The notes under the pieces were generated by a model. That model was not told the DNA's origin and made no database searches. It saw only the letters and a list, made by a program, of their open reading frames with translations. Shown piece by piece: positions 17,165-26,227 of a DNA stretch of 64,000 bases; within the stretch, counting starts at the first letter, position 1, and the number at the start of each line of letters is the position of its first letter. A program made the position numbers and the translations under genes. The stretch comes from Pseudooctadecabacter jejudonensis (GTDB taxonomy: Bacteria > Pseudomonadota > Alphaproteobacteria > Rhodobacterales > Rhodobacteraceae). Location: contig NZ_FWFT01000007.1 in assembly GCF_900172275.1 (NCBI RefSeq), positions 62,001-126,000 on the forward strand, written 5' to 3'.

Positions 17165-18151
17165 CTAGGCGTTGCTGGTTTTTTGGCGACGGCGCTTTAA
17201 CGCTGCGTCGCCTTCGGCTGTGCCGTCGTGGAAGGTGCCGAACCACTTGTCGATGGGAATTGTCCCGTCTGCGTAGTTCACCTCGAAATAGCGGTGGTGG
17301 AGGTAATGGGCGTAGTATGAAAAATCCAACGATTTGTTTTCGCCGGGGGCGATACGGTCAAATCCGCTGTGCCCTTGTGCGGGCGACAGACCCGCCAGCA
17401 GGCTGACGTTCAGGAAATGCAGGGGATGGGCGGGCAAGATGAAATAGATCAGGAAGCCTGAAAAATAGAGAATATGTTCAATGGGATGCATGGACAGGCC
17501 TGACCATGGGCCGGGGTTGATGTTGCGGTGATGCAGATAGTGCACCCGTTTGTAGATCCACGGCACATGGATCAGTCGGTGTACGCAATAGAAATGAAAT
17601 TCATGCAGCAGGGGCACCATGAGCCACAACAGCGCAAACCAGATGGGGTGGGTGGCGATGTCGAGTTGTGCCACGACGCCATTTGCATAAAGCCACCACG
17701 CAAGGCATTCCCACGCCGTCCAGATCGGAACGCCGAAGGCCAGTGACCAAAAGACATTGTCCCTGGTCTGGCAGCCCAAGGTGAAGGCAACGTTGCGTGG
17801 TTGCGGCCAACGACGGTTGTATTTGAACGCCGTGCCCTGACCTTTGCGGATGTAGAACCAGTAGTGCTGCACGCCCACCACAGCGATCAACAGGCCGTAG
17901 TTACGCAACAGGATAAGACCCATCCAGCCCAGTGATGCGTTTTGCATGCGGGCCAGATCGGGGGTCAGCAAGAAGAATACGACCAGCGTCAGGCTCGCGT
18001 AAATCGCCGTCCATGGAAACAGATAGCCGGGCAACCAGCTGAGGATGCCGCGTAGGCGCATGGGCCAGACGAAGACATCCGGATAGGTCAAACGTTTGTG
18101 CGGCTTCCAGTAACCACGCGCATCTTCGGTGCCGAATTTGCTGTCGTCCAT
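17165..18151 (-). CDS. Sterol desaturase / fatty acid hydroxylase family membrane protein (328 aa)
   Basis: A membrane di-iron enzyme of the fatty acid hydroxylase superfamily. The characteristic His clusters are HEFHFYCVHR (about 187-196), HYLHHRN (about 208-214), GHSGFD (about 263-268) and YAHYLHHRYFE (about 283-293). Several hydrophobic segments flank them (about 42-65, 78-100, 135-160, 168-185, 228-250). Such enzymes oxidise C-H bonds of lipids using O2. The gene is one base away from the SMP-30 gene and is the last gene of a sugar-import operon, an unexpected place for a lipid enzyme. The substrate cannot be assigned. Confidence 0.88.
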   Translation of the reverse strand: MDDSKFGTEDARGYWKPHKRLTYPDVFVWPMRLRGILSWLPGYLFPWTAIYASLTLVVFFLLTPDLARMQNASLGWMGLILLRNYGLLIAVVGVQHYWFYIRKGQGTAFKYNRRWPQPRNVAFTLGCQTRDNVFWSLAFGVPIWTAWECLAWWLYANGVVAQLDIATHPIWFALLWLMVPLLHEFHFYCVHRLIHVPWIYKRVHYLHHRNINPGPWSGLSMHPIEHILYFSGFLIYFILPAHPLHFLNVSLLAGLSPAQGHSGFDRIAPGENKSLDFSYYAHYLHHRYFEVNYADGTIPIDKWFGTFHDGTAEGDAALKRRRQKTSNA

Positions 18152-18152
18152 C

Positions 18153-19079
18153 CTATCCTCCCGTCTGTGCCTCGCCGAACCTGTGGTGCAAATGTCCCTT
18201 GATCCCGGTCAGCTTGAACGAAAACAGATCGCCCTCCCATGGCGCGTCGGTCAGGTGGTTGTCCGTCATGGTGAACCGCGCTGAGGTTACAAACAGCGTA
18301 TCCATCTGGGGCCCGCCGATGACGCAGCTTGTGGGCCAGGAACACGGTGTCGCAACTCGAGCCACGGGCGTCCCCTCGTTGTCCAGACGCAGGACCTCCG
18401 ATCCACCGACCACGCGGCAATTCCACAGATGGCTGTCCTGATCTGTGCAGGATCCGTCAGGAAGACCGCTGCCGTAATCCGCCAGAAAGACGCGTTTGTC
18501 GTCCAGAGCGCCGGTCGCGGTGTTCTGGGCAAAACTGAACAGGGTGTTGCGGCCCGTGTCCCCGATCACAACGCGCCCACCCAGCCATGCAATCGTGTTG
18601 GTCAGCCAGAAACCGGCCTTCAGCATCTGCTCAGCCGCGCCATTTGGGTGTATGCGCCAGACCTGGCCGGTTGCCTCTGTCTGATCGCGGGGGGTGCCGT
18701 CTGCGCCGACGTTGTTTTGCATGGTGCCAACCCAAAAGCATCCATCGGGCCCCACGACGCCTTCATTCAGGCGGTTTTCGGGACGGTCCGGTTCGATCGT
18801 TGCCAAAGTCTCGAACTCCTGGCCCGGTCGCCATACAGCCACGGTTTTTTCGAGACCCACCACGTAGCCTCCGCTGCCACACATCCCGATGGAGGTGACC
18901 ATTCCAGGGGTGTCGCAGGTATCGTGACATTGGGTGATCGGATCAAACAGATGGATTTTGTGACCCAGCATATCGATCCAGACCAGACGGGACGTTCGGT
19001 CGTCCCAGATCAGGCTTTCGCCGACGATGCAGCCGCAGTGCAGCAAGCGCTCAGCTGTGCCAAGCGACCTAACCGACAT
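18153..19079 (-). CDS. SMP-30/gluconolactonase family lactonase (308 aa)
   Basis: A six-bladed beta-propeller lactonase that opens aldonolactones with a divalent metal. The family's metal-site blocks are visible: GESLIWDDRTSRLVWIDM near the N-terminus (Glu ligand), RLNEGVVGPDGCFWVGTM in the middle (Asn and Asp region), and VFLADYGSGLPDGSCTDQD near 200-220 (Asp ligand). The start at 19079 overlaps the permease gene by 11 bp; an ATG at 19097 is also possible. With the SDR and the enolase-superfamily dehydratase upstream it completes an oxidation, lactone opening and dehydration route for a sugar. The sugar is not identified. Confidence 0.9.
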   Translation of the reverse strand: MSVRSLGTAERLLHCGCIVGESLIWDDRTSRLVWIDMLGHKIHLFDPITQCHDTCDTPGMVTSIGMCGSGGYVVGLEKTVAVWRPGQEFETLATIEPDRPENRLNEGVVGPDGCFWVGTMQNNVGADGTPRDQTEATGQVWRIHPNGAAEQMLKAGFWLTNTIAWLGGRVVIGDTGRNTLFSFAQNTATGALDDKRVFLADYGSGLPDGSCTDQDSHLWNCRVVGGSEVLRLDNEGTPVARVATPCSWPTSCVIGGPQMDTLFVTSARFTMTDNHLTDAPWEGDLFSFKLTGIKGHLHHRFGEAQTGG

Positions 19080-19953
19080 TGGAAATCCGCATCCCATTCA
19101 TGAAATGTTTGCGCAGGAAAATGAACAGGATCAGCGACGGCAAAGAGGCGATGATCGCCGCTGTCATGATCACATTCGGCCCAAACGATGAATAGCTGCC
19201 CTGAAACACCTGCAGCGCCGCCATGATCGAACGAACTTCGGTTTTGTTGGCCAGCACGGTCGAAAACAACAGGTCGTTCCAGATCCATGTGAACTGCAAC
19301 AGGAAGGTTGCCGTCATCGGGCCAAGGCAATTGGGCAGAATGATGCGCGAAAAGACGGTCCATTCGCGGGCCCCGTCCATACGCGCAGCCTCATCCATCT
19401 CTCGTGAGAGGCCATTCATGTAGTTGCGCAGCACAAGCACGGGGAAGGGGATGCAGATGGCGGTATAGAAGATCAACATGCCCAGATGGGTGTTGAGAAG
19501 GCCCAGTTCCTGATAGGTGAAAAACAGCGGGATCAGATACATCTGGAACGGAAACACCGTGCCGGAAAAGATCAGCATGAACCACAGGTTGCGGCCTTTG
19601 AAATCGAACCGCGTCAGCCCGTAGGCCGCCAGTGCTGCGATGAAAATCGCCAGTGCGCCCCCGATGCTGCCGTAGATGAAGGAATTCAGCAAACCCGCGC
19701 CCATCTTTGCGTTGTTCCAAGCGGTCACAGCGTTGTCGATCAAGGGGCCGACGCCGTCGGGCAAGGCCAGGGGGTGCTTTTGTGCGTATTCCGGCGTTGT
19801 CTTAAAGATCGAGATGATCATGTAGTAAAAGGGCACGATCCACACGGCGCTCATCACCAACGCGCCGCCCATGATCAGCCAAGACCCTTTGCCGCGGCGT
19901 CGTTCCGCCTTGGCGATTTGATCGAAGTCCAGCGTTTCAAGATCTACGGCCAT
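19069..19953 (-). CDS. ABC sugar transporter permease, MalG type (294 aa)
   Basis: An inner-membrane permease of a carbohydrate ABC importer. It has six likely transmembrane helices (first at about 26-48) and the EAA loop MDEAARMDGAREWTVFSRIILPN near 190-212 that docks on the ATPase. It lies downstream of the MalF-type permease with an 8-bp gap. Its end overlaps the lactonase gene. Confidence 0.94.
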   Translation of the reverse strand: MAVDLETLDFDQIAKAERRRGKGSWLIMGGALVMSAVWIVPFYYMIISIFKTTPEYAQKHPLALPDGVGPLIDNAVTAWNNAKMGAGLLNSFIYGSIGGALAIFIAALAAYGLTRFDFKGRNLWFMLIFSGTVFPFQMYLIPLFFTYQELGLLNTHLGMLIFYTAICIPFPVLVLRNYMNGLSREMDEAARMDGAREWTVFSRIILPNCLGPMTATFLLQFTWIWNDLLFSTVLANKTEVRSIMAALQVFQGSYSSFGPNVIMTAAIIASLPSLILFIFLRKHFMNGMRISNVG

Positions 19954-19961
19954 GGGGTGTC

Positions 19962-20912
19962 CTATTTCGTCATTCTGTCAATTCGCGCCTGCATGGCGGC
20001 CTGAACCCACGTCACCGACAGCACGACAATGCCAATGACCACTGCCAGGGCAGATCCGAAGGCCCATGCGCCTTTCTGGAAGGCCTCAAAGTACATGAAC
20101 ACCGCAAGCGACAGGGTGCGTTGACCGGGGTAGGGGACGCCCATGACCCATAGCAGGTCGAAGGCGGTGAAACCGGCCAGCACCGACAGGATTGTGACCA
20201 CCAGAAGTGTGGGCAGCAACAGCGGCAGGGTGATGTGGCGGAACACCTGCCACGGGCGGGCGCCATCCACGGTTGCGGCCTCAATCGGGTCGCGGGGGAT
20301 GGCGGCCAGACCCAGTAGGATCAGCACCATGACCAGCCCCACCGATTGCCACACGAAGGTGGCGATGATCGCACCCGTGACAGTGTTGTCCTGATAGAGC
20401 CAGCCGATATCGACCTCACGGCCCGTTGCAACACCAAGCGCGCGGTTCAGCACGCCATCGGGCGCATAGACATAGAACCACAGCACGCCCACCACCGTGG
20501 GGGCCAGAATGCGTGGCAGAAAGATGATGTTTTTGAACGCCCCTTCGCCGGGGGCACCGCGCAAGAGAATGGCCAGCCCCAGCCCAATCGCCAAGGGCAA
20601 TGTCATGGACGCCACGACCCAGATCGCGGTGTTGGCCAAGGCCTCGGCAAAGAAGGGGTTGTCAATCATGCGGGTGTAATTCCGCGCGCCTGCGAATTCG
20701 TCGAAGCCGGAGAAACGGCGCCATTTCGTCAGGCTGATGTAGATGTTGTAGAGGACGGGAAACAGCAGCACGATGGACACGAATGCCACTGCCGGTGCCA
20801 TGAAGAAAAACGCGGTCCGAAAGGCGCGGCGGGTACGGTGTTTTTCCGTGGCGGCCAGCGTGTCCAGCCCGATACGGGCCAGAATTTCGTCGTCCGTTTC
20901 GCGCTTTGGCAT
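19962..20912 (-). CDS. ABC sugar transporter permease, MalF type (316 aa)
   Basis: The partner inner-membrane permease. The N-terminal cytoplasmic stretch is followed by a first helix at about 32-55 and the P-domain-like loop RRFSGFDEFAGARNYTRM. The EAA motif is IEAATVDGARPWQVFRHITLPL near 210-231. It follows the solute-binding-protein gene after a 70-bp gap that contains a GC-rich stem-loop, which probably lowers its expression relative to the binding protein. Confidence 0.94.
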   Translation of the reverse strand: MPKRETDDEILARIGLDTLAATEKHRTRRAFRTAFFFMAPAVAFVSIVLLFPVLYNIYISLTKWRRFSGFDEFAGARNYTRMIDNPFFAEALANTAIWVVASMTLPLAIGLGLAILLRGAPGEGAFKNIIFLPRILAPTVVGVLWFYVYAPDGVLNRALGVATGREVDIGWLYQDNTVTGAIIATFVWQSVGLVMVLILLGLAAIPRDPIEAATVDGARPWQVFRHITLPLLLPTLLVVTILSVLAGFTAFDLLWVMGVPYPGQRTLSLAVFMYFEAFQKGAWAFGSALAVVIGIVVLSVTWVQAAMQARIDRMTK

Positions 20913-20944
20913 GTCTGCTGTCCTGTCCGGTCGAGCGTGTCAAA

Positions 20945-20969
20945 GGGGGCGGCAAGGTGCACCGCCCCC
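20945..20969 (-). other. GC-rich stem-loop between binding-protein and permease genes
   Basis: GGGGGCGG (20945-20952) pairs with CCGCCCCC (20962-20969) around a 9-nt loop, 13 bp after the binding-protein stop. On the transcribed strand it is followed by TTTGAC, too short a T-run for efficient termination. It fits an mRNA-stabilising or partial-termination hairpin. Confidence 0.6.
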
Positions 20970-20982
20970 CTCAGGGAGAGCC

Positions 20983-22212
20983 TTAGAGGTTGGCCCAGTA
21001 GTCGGCGTTCAGCGCCTGAACGGTCGCCATCACGTCCTCGGCCGTTTCCATGGTCGGGTCGAGCATGAAGCGGTTGAACTCGGCCACGATCTCGCCCTGC
21101 AGTTCAGCCGGAACAGATTCCCACCAGCGGCCAATCGCGATTGTGCCATTGGCGGCCACATCCGCGTTGATCTTTTCGACCACGGCGTTGGGGGCGGCGG
21201 CGTTGGCGTTGCCAATCGCGTTGCCGGAGGCCGCAGCCCAGGCGTTTGCCCCCTCGACAGAGGTGAAGAACTCCAACGCTGCCATGGCGTCGGGGTTTTC
21301 CGAGCCAGAGACTGACATCACGATGGGGCTGCCCTCAAGGATGGACGACGACGGCAGGCTGGGATCCGCGTTGGGCATGATGAAGGCCGAGAAATCCTCG
21401 CCCGCGGTCATGCCTGCGCCTTCGACTATGCCGACGGCCCAGTCACCGATCAGGTAAATGGCACCCTCGCCCTTGGCAAAGTCACCCACTTCGTCATTGG
21501 AACGCGGATCCGTGAAATAGCCCTTGGCGTACCAATCGGACCAGATCTGGAAGGCATTGCGGACCGCGTCGCTGTCATAAGCAACGGAGCCGTCATGCAG
21601 ACCTGCGTAGGCCTCTGGGTTGGTACGGATCATGATTTCCTGAAACCAGATGAACCCGCGCCAGCCGTCTTGCGTGGTGGCATGGAAAGGCGTGATGCCT
21701 GCGGCCTTCAGCGCCTCAGCGGCTGCGTTCAACTCTTCCCAGGTGGTGGGTTCTGTGATGCCGGCGGTTTCAAAGTGGTCGGTGTTATACAGCGCGATCC
21801 ACCGCGACAGGTGCAAGGGGATGCCGTAGGCCACGCCGTCTACCGAATAGAAATCCCGCAAAGAGGCGTCGAAATTGCCGCTTGCGATCATTTTTTCCCA
21901 CAGCGGATCCATGGATGCGACCTGACCCGAGGCGATCAGTTCTTCATAGACGCCGCCCGTCCACCAGGTGAACAGATCGGGCATTTCGCCACTGGCTGCG
22001 GATGTCTGGACAAAGGCTTTGTACTGTTCGGGCGTGGCATAGGGTGTCTGCACCAGACGGTTGCCCGTGCTGGTCTCAGAGGCGTCGCCGACAGCCTCAA
22101 GGGCTTCGGACCAGAAGCCCTTGTCGTGAAGCAGCTCAACGTCTGCCATGGCCACCGTTGCAAGCGCCGACAGGGCCGCCGCTGAGGTGAATGTCCTGAT
22201 AAAGTGTTTCAT
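20983..22212 (-). CDS. ABC sugar-binding protein, family 1 (409 aa)
   Basis: A periplasmic solute-binding protein. The ATG at 22212 follows a GGGAGGAAG ribosome site and begins a signal peptide with likely cleavage after ATVAMA (residue 23). The mature protein has features of carbohydrate-binding SBPs: LFTWWTGGVYEELIASGQV near 88-106 and GEGAIYLIGDWAVGIVEGAG near 252-271. It is encoded after the ATPase gene. The ligand is not identifiable from sequence. The neighbouring dehydratase and lactonase suggest a neutral hexose or pentose, or a sugar acid. Confidence 0.93.
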   Translation of the reverse strand: MKHFIRTFTSAAALSALATVAMADVELLHDKGFWSEALEAVGDASETSTGNRLVQTPYATPEQYKAFVQTSAASGEMPDLFTWWTGGVYEELIASGQVASMDPLWEKMIASGNFDASLRDFYSVDGVAYGIPLHLSRWIALYNTDHFETAGITEPTTWEELNAAAEALKAAGITPFHATTQDGWRGFIWFQEIMIRTNPEAYAGLHDGSVAYDSDAVRNAFQIWSDWYAKGYFTDPRSNDEVGDFAKGEGAIYLIGDWAVGIVEGAGMTAGEDFSAFIMPNADPSLPSSSILEGSPIVMSVSGSENPDAMAALEFFTSVEGANAWAAASGNAIGNANAAAPNAVVEKINADVAANGTIAIGRWWESVPAELQGEIVAEFNRFMLDPTMETAEDVMATVQALNADYWANL

Positions 22213-22225
22213 GTCTTCCTCCCGT

Positions 22226-23341
22226 TTAGATGTCGTTGGCTTTGGGCTGGCGCAACGTCTCGCCAGTGGTTTTGTCGAACAGGTTGAGCCGGTCGGTATC
22301 GATGCCAAAGGTCATCGTTTCTCCCGGTTCAATCATTCGGGGGTTTTGCATCCGGGCGACGAATTTGACCGCGCCCTTCCGGCAAAACAGCAGGGTTTCA
22401 TTTCCCAGCATCTCGCTAAATTCGATTTCGGCCTCAAAGTGGCTGTCGGTCTCCACGGATGCGCCATGGCCCACCGGGACCAGATGTTCGGGCCGCGCGC
22501 CCATGACGGCCGCTTGCCCATCGTGGGCGGCCAGATCAAATCGGCCCTTTGGCATCGTCAGGTGAACCCCGAAGTCCGGCACATTGAGCGTCCCACCGGC
22601 GATTGTGACGTCGATGAAATTCATCTGCGGTGTGCCGATGAACCCCGCGACAAACTGGTTGGCGGGGTTTTCGAAAATGTCGATCGGACTGCCGGTCTGT
22701 TCCACAAGACCGTCCCGCATCACGACAATCATGTCGGCCATGGTCATGGCTTCGACCTGATCGTGGGTCACATAAACGGTGGTGACGCCCAGTTGGCGTT
22801 GCAATCGCTTGATTTCCACCCGCATCTGGTTGCGCAGTTTGGCGTCCAGATTAGAAAGAGGTTCGTCGAACAAGAAGACCTTGGGTTCGCGCACCAGCGC
22901 ACGGCCCATTGCGACCCGTTGGCGTTGCCCGCCTGACAGCGCTTCGGGCTTGCGGTCCATGTAGGGGTCCAGTTCCAGAACCTCGACGGCCGTGTCGATG
23001 CGGCGGTTGATCTCTGCCGTCGGAAGCTTTTCCAGCTTGAGCGAGAATTCAAGATTTTCGCGCACGGTTTTATGTGGATAGAGCGCGTAGGATTGGAACA
23101 CCATGGCCACACCACGATCCCGCGAAGGCGTCTCGTTCATGCGCACGCCGTCCACCGTCAGATCCCCGTGAGAGATACTTTCCAGCCCCGCAATCATGCG
23201 CAGCGTCGTCGTCTTGCCACAGCCAGACGGCCCGACAAACACGGTGAAGCTGCCCGCCGGAATATCCAGATCAATGCCGCGTACCACGGGCAGTCGGCCA
23301 TAAACTTTGACCAGATCGCGTATCTTGATTTCACTGGCCAT
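22226..23341 (-). CDS. ABC sugar importer ATPase, UgpC/MalK type (371 aa)
   Basis: Drives the importer by ATP hydrolysis. Walker A is GPSGCGKTTT (about 37-46), the Q-loop [11 protein letters not shown] follows near 80, the signature is LSGGQRQR near 134, and Walker B is [13 protein letters not shown] near 154-166. The H-loop His is in YVTHD. A C-terminal TOBE/OB regulatory domain spans about 235-371. Its first base overlaps the dehydratase stop, so translation is coupled. The gene order ATPase-SBP-MalF-MalG is on the minus strand. Confidence 0.95.
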   Translation of the reverse strand: MASEIKIRDLVKVYGRLPVVRGIDLDIPAGSFTVFVGPSGCGKTTTLRMIAGLESISHGDLTVDGVRMNETPSRDRGVAMVFQSYALYPHKTVRENLEFSLKLEKLPTAEINRRIDTAVEVLELDPYMDRKPEALSGGQRQRVAMGRALVREPKVFLFDEPLSNLDAKLRNQMRVEIKRLQRQLGVTTVYVTHDQVEAMTMADMIVVMRDGLVEQTGSPIDIFENPANQFVAGFIGTPQMNFIDVTIAGGTLNVPDFGVHLTMPKGRFDLAAHDGQAAVMGARPEHLVPVGHGASVETDSHFEAEIEFSEMLGNETLLFCRKGAVKFVARMQNPRMIEPGETMTFGIDTDRLNLFDKTTGETLRQPKANDI

Positions 23342-24585
23342 CAGGGTGCTTTGCTCACTTTTTTGACGGCCGGATCGGCGTAGTTTCGTTCAGGCATAAC
23401 GGCATACCAATCGGGCCGCCCTGGATCGCGGTCGTAGGCATAGCCGCCGACGGATTTGAAATGCTCGGCGTATTCCGCAAGCTTGTCGCGGTTCACCTCA
23501 ACGCCAAGGCCCGGGCCCTTGGGCACCGCGATGGCGCCGTTTTCATAGGTCATCAGCCCGCCTTCTATGATGTCATCGGTCAGGTGGTGATAATGCGCGT
23601 CAGCGGCGAAGTTCAGGTTGGGCAAAGCAGCCCCCAGATGCAGCATCGAGGCCAGTTGAATGCCCAATTCGCCCGAGGAATGGACGGCGGCGGAAAACTG
23701 GAACGTCTCCAACACAGTGCCCGCCTTATAGGCCTGCCGCAGCCCGCCCCAGAATGTGGTGTCAAGCAGGATCACATCGACGATATCCTGACGGATCGAC
23801 TGAACCAATTGTTCAAAGTTTACAACGACTTGATTTGTTGCGGTGGGGATGTTGGTCCGGTCGCGTACGCGGCGCATCCCGTCCAGCCCCCAGGTGGGGT
23901 CTTCGAAATAATCGTTGGGCAGATGTTCAATGGCCCGACCCACGCGGATCGCCTCTTCGACGGACCAGACCCCGTTAGGGTCAAGACGTAAGGAGTCACC
24001 CGGAAAGGCGTCTGCCAGCGCCTCCATGACGGTGATGTCATGGTCGGGGGCGAAATGCCCGCCTTTGAGTTTGTGCGTGGTGAAGCCGTGGGTGTCTTTC
24101 AGTGTGCGGGCCATGGCGACAATGTCGTCCGCCCGGGTTTCGCCGCCCGCGGTGCCCGCGTCATTTTCATAGCGGTAGAACAGATAACTGGCGAAGGGGA
24201 CAGCCTCACGGATGGCGCCCCCCAGCAGGTCACAGGCCCGCAGCCCGTGTTGCTGCCCCGCCAGATCCATGCAGGCCATTTCAACGGCGGCGTGCAGCTG
24301 CATCCGGTTGTTATAAAGCGATGCGGTAGGGTTCATCAGCTTCCAGCGCAGCTGTTCCAACTGGATCGGATCATGGCCGATCAAGTAAGGCTTCAGCCCC
24401 AGCACGGCAGCCTCGGCGGATTCACCGCCACCGCCCATCTCACCCCAGCCAGAGCGGCCCTCGCTGTCGATTACCTCGATAATCGTGCGCACGAAGCGAC
24501 CCCAGTGGGTGCCGTTGGCGTGGCGCAGGGGGGCCTCCAGCGGAACCGCGACGGTTGTGGCTTTGATGTCGGCGATTGTAGTCAT
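23341..24585 (-). CDS. Enolase-superfamily sugar-acid dehydratase, glucarate dehydratase-like (414 aa)
   Basis: Dehydrates an aldonate or aldarate to the 2-keto-3-deoxy acid with Mg(II). The catalytic KxK is Lys172/Lys174 (HKLKGG). Metal ligands are probably Asp202 (LRLDPNG), Glu228 (YFEDPT) and Asn251 (TATNQVV). Asp275 and His302 (AVHSSGE) form the His-Asp dyad. This D-E-N ligand set and KxK/H-D chemistry are typical of the glucarate dehydratase subgroup. The product would need an aldolase or kinase not seen in this operon. The exact substrate (glucarate, galactarate, galactonate, fuconate) is open. Confidence 0.85.
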   Translation of the reverse strand: MTTIADIKATTVAVPLEAPLRHANGTHWGRFVRTIIEVIDSEGRSGWGEMGGGGESAEAAVLGLKPYLIGHDPIQLEQLRWKLMNPTASLYNNRMQLHAAVEMACMDLAGQQHGLRACDLLGGAIREAVPFASYLFYRYENDAGTAGGETRADDIVAMARTLKDTHGFTTHKLKGGHFAPDHDITVMEALADAFPGDSLRLDPNGVWSVEEAIRVGRAIEHLPNDYFEDPTWGLDGMRRVRDRTNIPTATNQVVVNFEQLVQSIRQDIVDVILLDTTFWGGLRQAYKAGTVLETFQFSAAVHSSGELGIQLASMLHLGAALPNLNFAADAHYHHLTDDIIEGGLMTYENGAIAVPKGPGLGVEVNRDKLAEYAEHFKSVGGYAYDRDPGRPDWYAVMPERNYADPAVKKVSKAP

Positions 24586-25364
24586 GACGGCTCCTGACTG
24601 GGCGAGCCACCGATCAGTGACAGCAGCCCGCCATCTGCGCGGATGGTTTCGCCAGTGATGAATGAGGCCGCGTCAGACAAAAGAAACGCGACCAGATTTG
24701 CAATTTCCGCAGGGGTGCCGGGGCGGCCCAGCGGGTGCATGGCGCGGATCGCCGCCCAAACAGCGTCAGGGTTGTCCGCAAGACCCACCGCATCGCGCAG
24801 CATCGGCGTATCAACCGACCCCGGTGCCACGCAGTTGCATCGCACGCCCTCTTTGGCGAAATCCACAGCGATGGATTGCGTCAGCCCGATCAGCCCGTGT
24901 TTTGCAGTTGTATAGGCGGCAACATCCGCTTGGCTGGCCAGCCCCTGCACAGACCCCATAAAGACGATTGCGCCGCGTGTTTTGCATAGGGCGGGCAGGG
25001 CGGCGCGGCTGAGATAGAATGCGCTGTTGAGGTTTGTGTTCATCACCTCCGCCCAGCCGTCTAGTGTTGTATCAGCCGCGGTTCCATAGCGCTGGATGCC
25101 GGCGTTATGGGACAGGCCGTCAAGCTGCCCAAAGCAGTCCAAACAGGCCGCGACTGCTGCGTCGCAGTCTTGCGGGGTGGCCACGGACCCAGTGATTGTT
25201 TCGATCTGGCCGGGCGCAACGGTGGTGTCTTGTACAAGGCCGCGCAGCGCATCGGCGTCGATATCCATGCACATCACACGTGCGCCGTCCCGGGCCAGAT
25301 GGGCGGCCACAGCAGCGCCAATGCCTTTGCCCGCACCGGTTACAAGGTAAGCCTTAGACGCCAA
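24582..25364 (-). CDS. SDR-family sugar dehydrogenase (260 aa)
   Basis: A classical NAD(P)-dependent short-chain dehydrogenase. It shows the cofactor site [12 protein letters not shown] (9-20), the NAG motif in [11 protein letters not shown] near 90-100, and the catalytic YTTAK near 156-160. It starts with TTG at 25364 behind a well-placed GGAGG. It is the first gene of the operon and faces the GntR gene across a promoter with two TGTATACA boxes. It probably oxidises the imported sugar at C1, giving the lactone for the SMP-30 protein. Confidence 0.88.
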   Translation of the reverse strand: MASKAYLVTGAGKGIGAAVAAHLARDGARVMCMDIDADALRGLVQDTTVAPGQIETITGSVATPQDCDAAVAACLDCFGQLDGLSHNAGIQRYGTAADTTLDGWAEVMNTNLNSAFYLSRAALPALCKTRGAIVFMGSVQGLASQADVAAYTTAKHGLIGLTQSIAVDFAKEGVRCNCVAPGSVDTPMLRDAVGLADNPDAVWAAIRAMHPLGRPGTPAEIANLVAFLLSDAASFITGETIRADGGLLSLIGGSPSQEPS

Positions 25365-25382
25365 GATATCCTCCCACCGTAA

Positions 25383-25411
25383 ATTGTATACAATCTACAT
25401 TTTTGTATACA
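25383..25411. promoter_or_regulatory. Paired TTGTATACA operators of the sugar operon
   Basis: ATTGTATACAAT (25383-25394) is a perfect 12-bp palindrome. TGTATACA (25404-25411) is a second copy of its core, with centres 19 bp apart. They lie 20-50 bp upstream of the SDR start and about 90-115 bp before the divergent GntR gene. A third, one-mismatch copy ATTGTTTACAAT (25529-25540) lies inside the first codons of the GntR gene. TGTATACA-type boxes are common FadR-subfamily GntR sites. Confidence 0.65.
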
Positions 25412-25498
25412 CACACACGAAGATACCGTTGTCAAGCTGCTGTAAGCTGACTATGACTGGACCGAATTGAAGACCATGGATGAGGGAACATTCCGCGG

Positions 25499-26227
25499 AT
25501 GAGACAACTCTCGCAGTCGACGGCATCTATTGTTTACAATGGCTTGCGCCAAAAGATCATTGATCTGACCCTGAAGCCGGGCGCCTTGCTGGTGGAACAA
25601 AAGCTTGCCCATGAATACGGGGTAAGCCGGACGCCCGTCCGCGAGGTTCTTGTCTGGCTTGCAAGTGAAGGACTGGTCGAAATCCTGCGCAATCGCGGTG
25701 CGATGGTCGCCCCGATTCGTGTTGATGCGGTGCGTACCGCGCAATTTGTGCGCGAGTCGCTGGAGGTTTCGGTGGCGTTAACCGCAGCCAAAAACATGAA
25801 CGCGTTGGCGCGACTGAAGCTGTCCCATGCCATCGAAGAGCAAGAGCTGGCAAATGCCGAAGGCAACGCAGAGCTGTTCTATCAAGCCGACGAAGCAATG
25901 CACCTTGAAATCGCCCAGATCGCAGGGCTGCCTTTGGTCTGGGGATACATCGAAGAAGCCAAGGTACAGATGGACAGGGTCCGCAGGCTGAGCCTGTCGC
26001 AGGCGCAGTCGTTTGACAAACTGATCGCGCAGCACCGCCGAATTGTCTCGGCCATTGCAGCGAATGATCCGGTCGAGATTACCGACAGCCTGAATGCGCA
26101 TCTTCGTCAGGTTCTGCCTGATATCGATGCCTTGCGCAGAAACCGGCCGGAATATTTTGACGAAGACGCACAGGACCGTCCGGTTTCTTCGACGCTTCAT
26201 GGGCAAACGGTTGCTGGCCTTGCCTGA
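25499..26227 (+). CDS. GntR-family (FCD domain) regulator (242 aa)
   Basis: A FadR-subfamily regulator with an N-terminal winged helix. The recognition stretch EYGVSRTPVREVLVWLASEGLVEI is at about 39-62, and the beta wing RNRGAMVAPI follows. The C-terminal FCD domain has the metal-site residues in YQADEAMHLEI (about 125-135) and later His residues near 180 and 200. It diverges from the sugar-catabolic operon and is likely to control it through the TGTATACA boxes, and itself through the copy in its own first codons. The effector is probably a pathway sugar acid. Its stop overlaps the start of the mutarotase gene (TGATG). Confidence 0.9.
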   Translation: MRQLSQSTASIVYNGLRQKIIDLTLKPGALLVEQKLAHEYGVSRTPVREVLVWLASEGLVEILRNRGAMVAPIRVDAVRTAQFVRESLEVSVALTAAKNMNALARLKLSHAIEEQELANAEGNAELFYQADEAMHLEIAQIAGLPLVWGYIEEAKVQMDRVRRLSLSQAQSFDKLIAQHRRIVSAIAANDPVEITDSLNAHLRQVLPDIDALRRNRPEYFDEDAQDRPVSSTLHGQTVAGLA

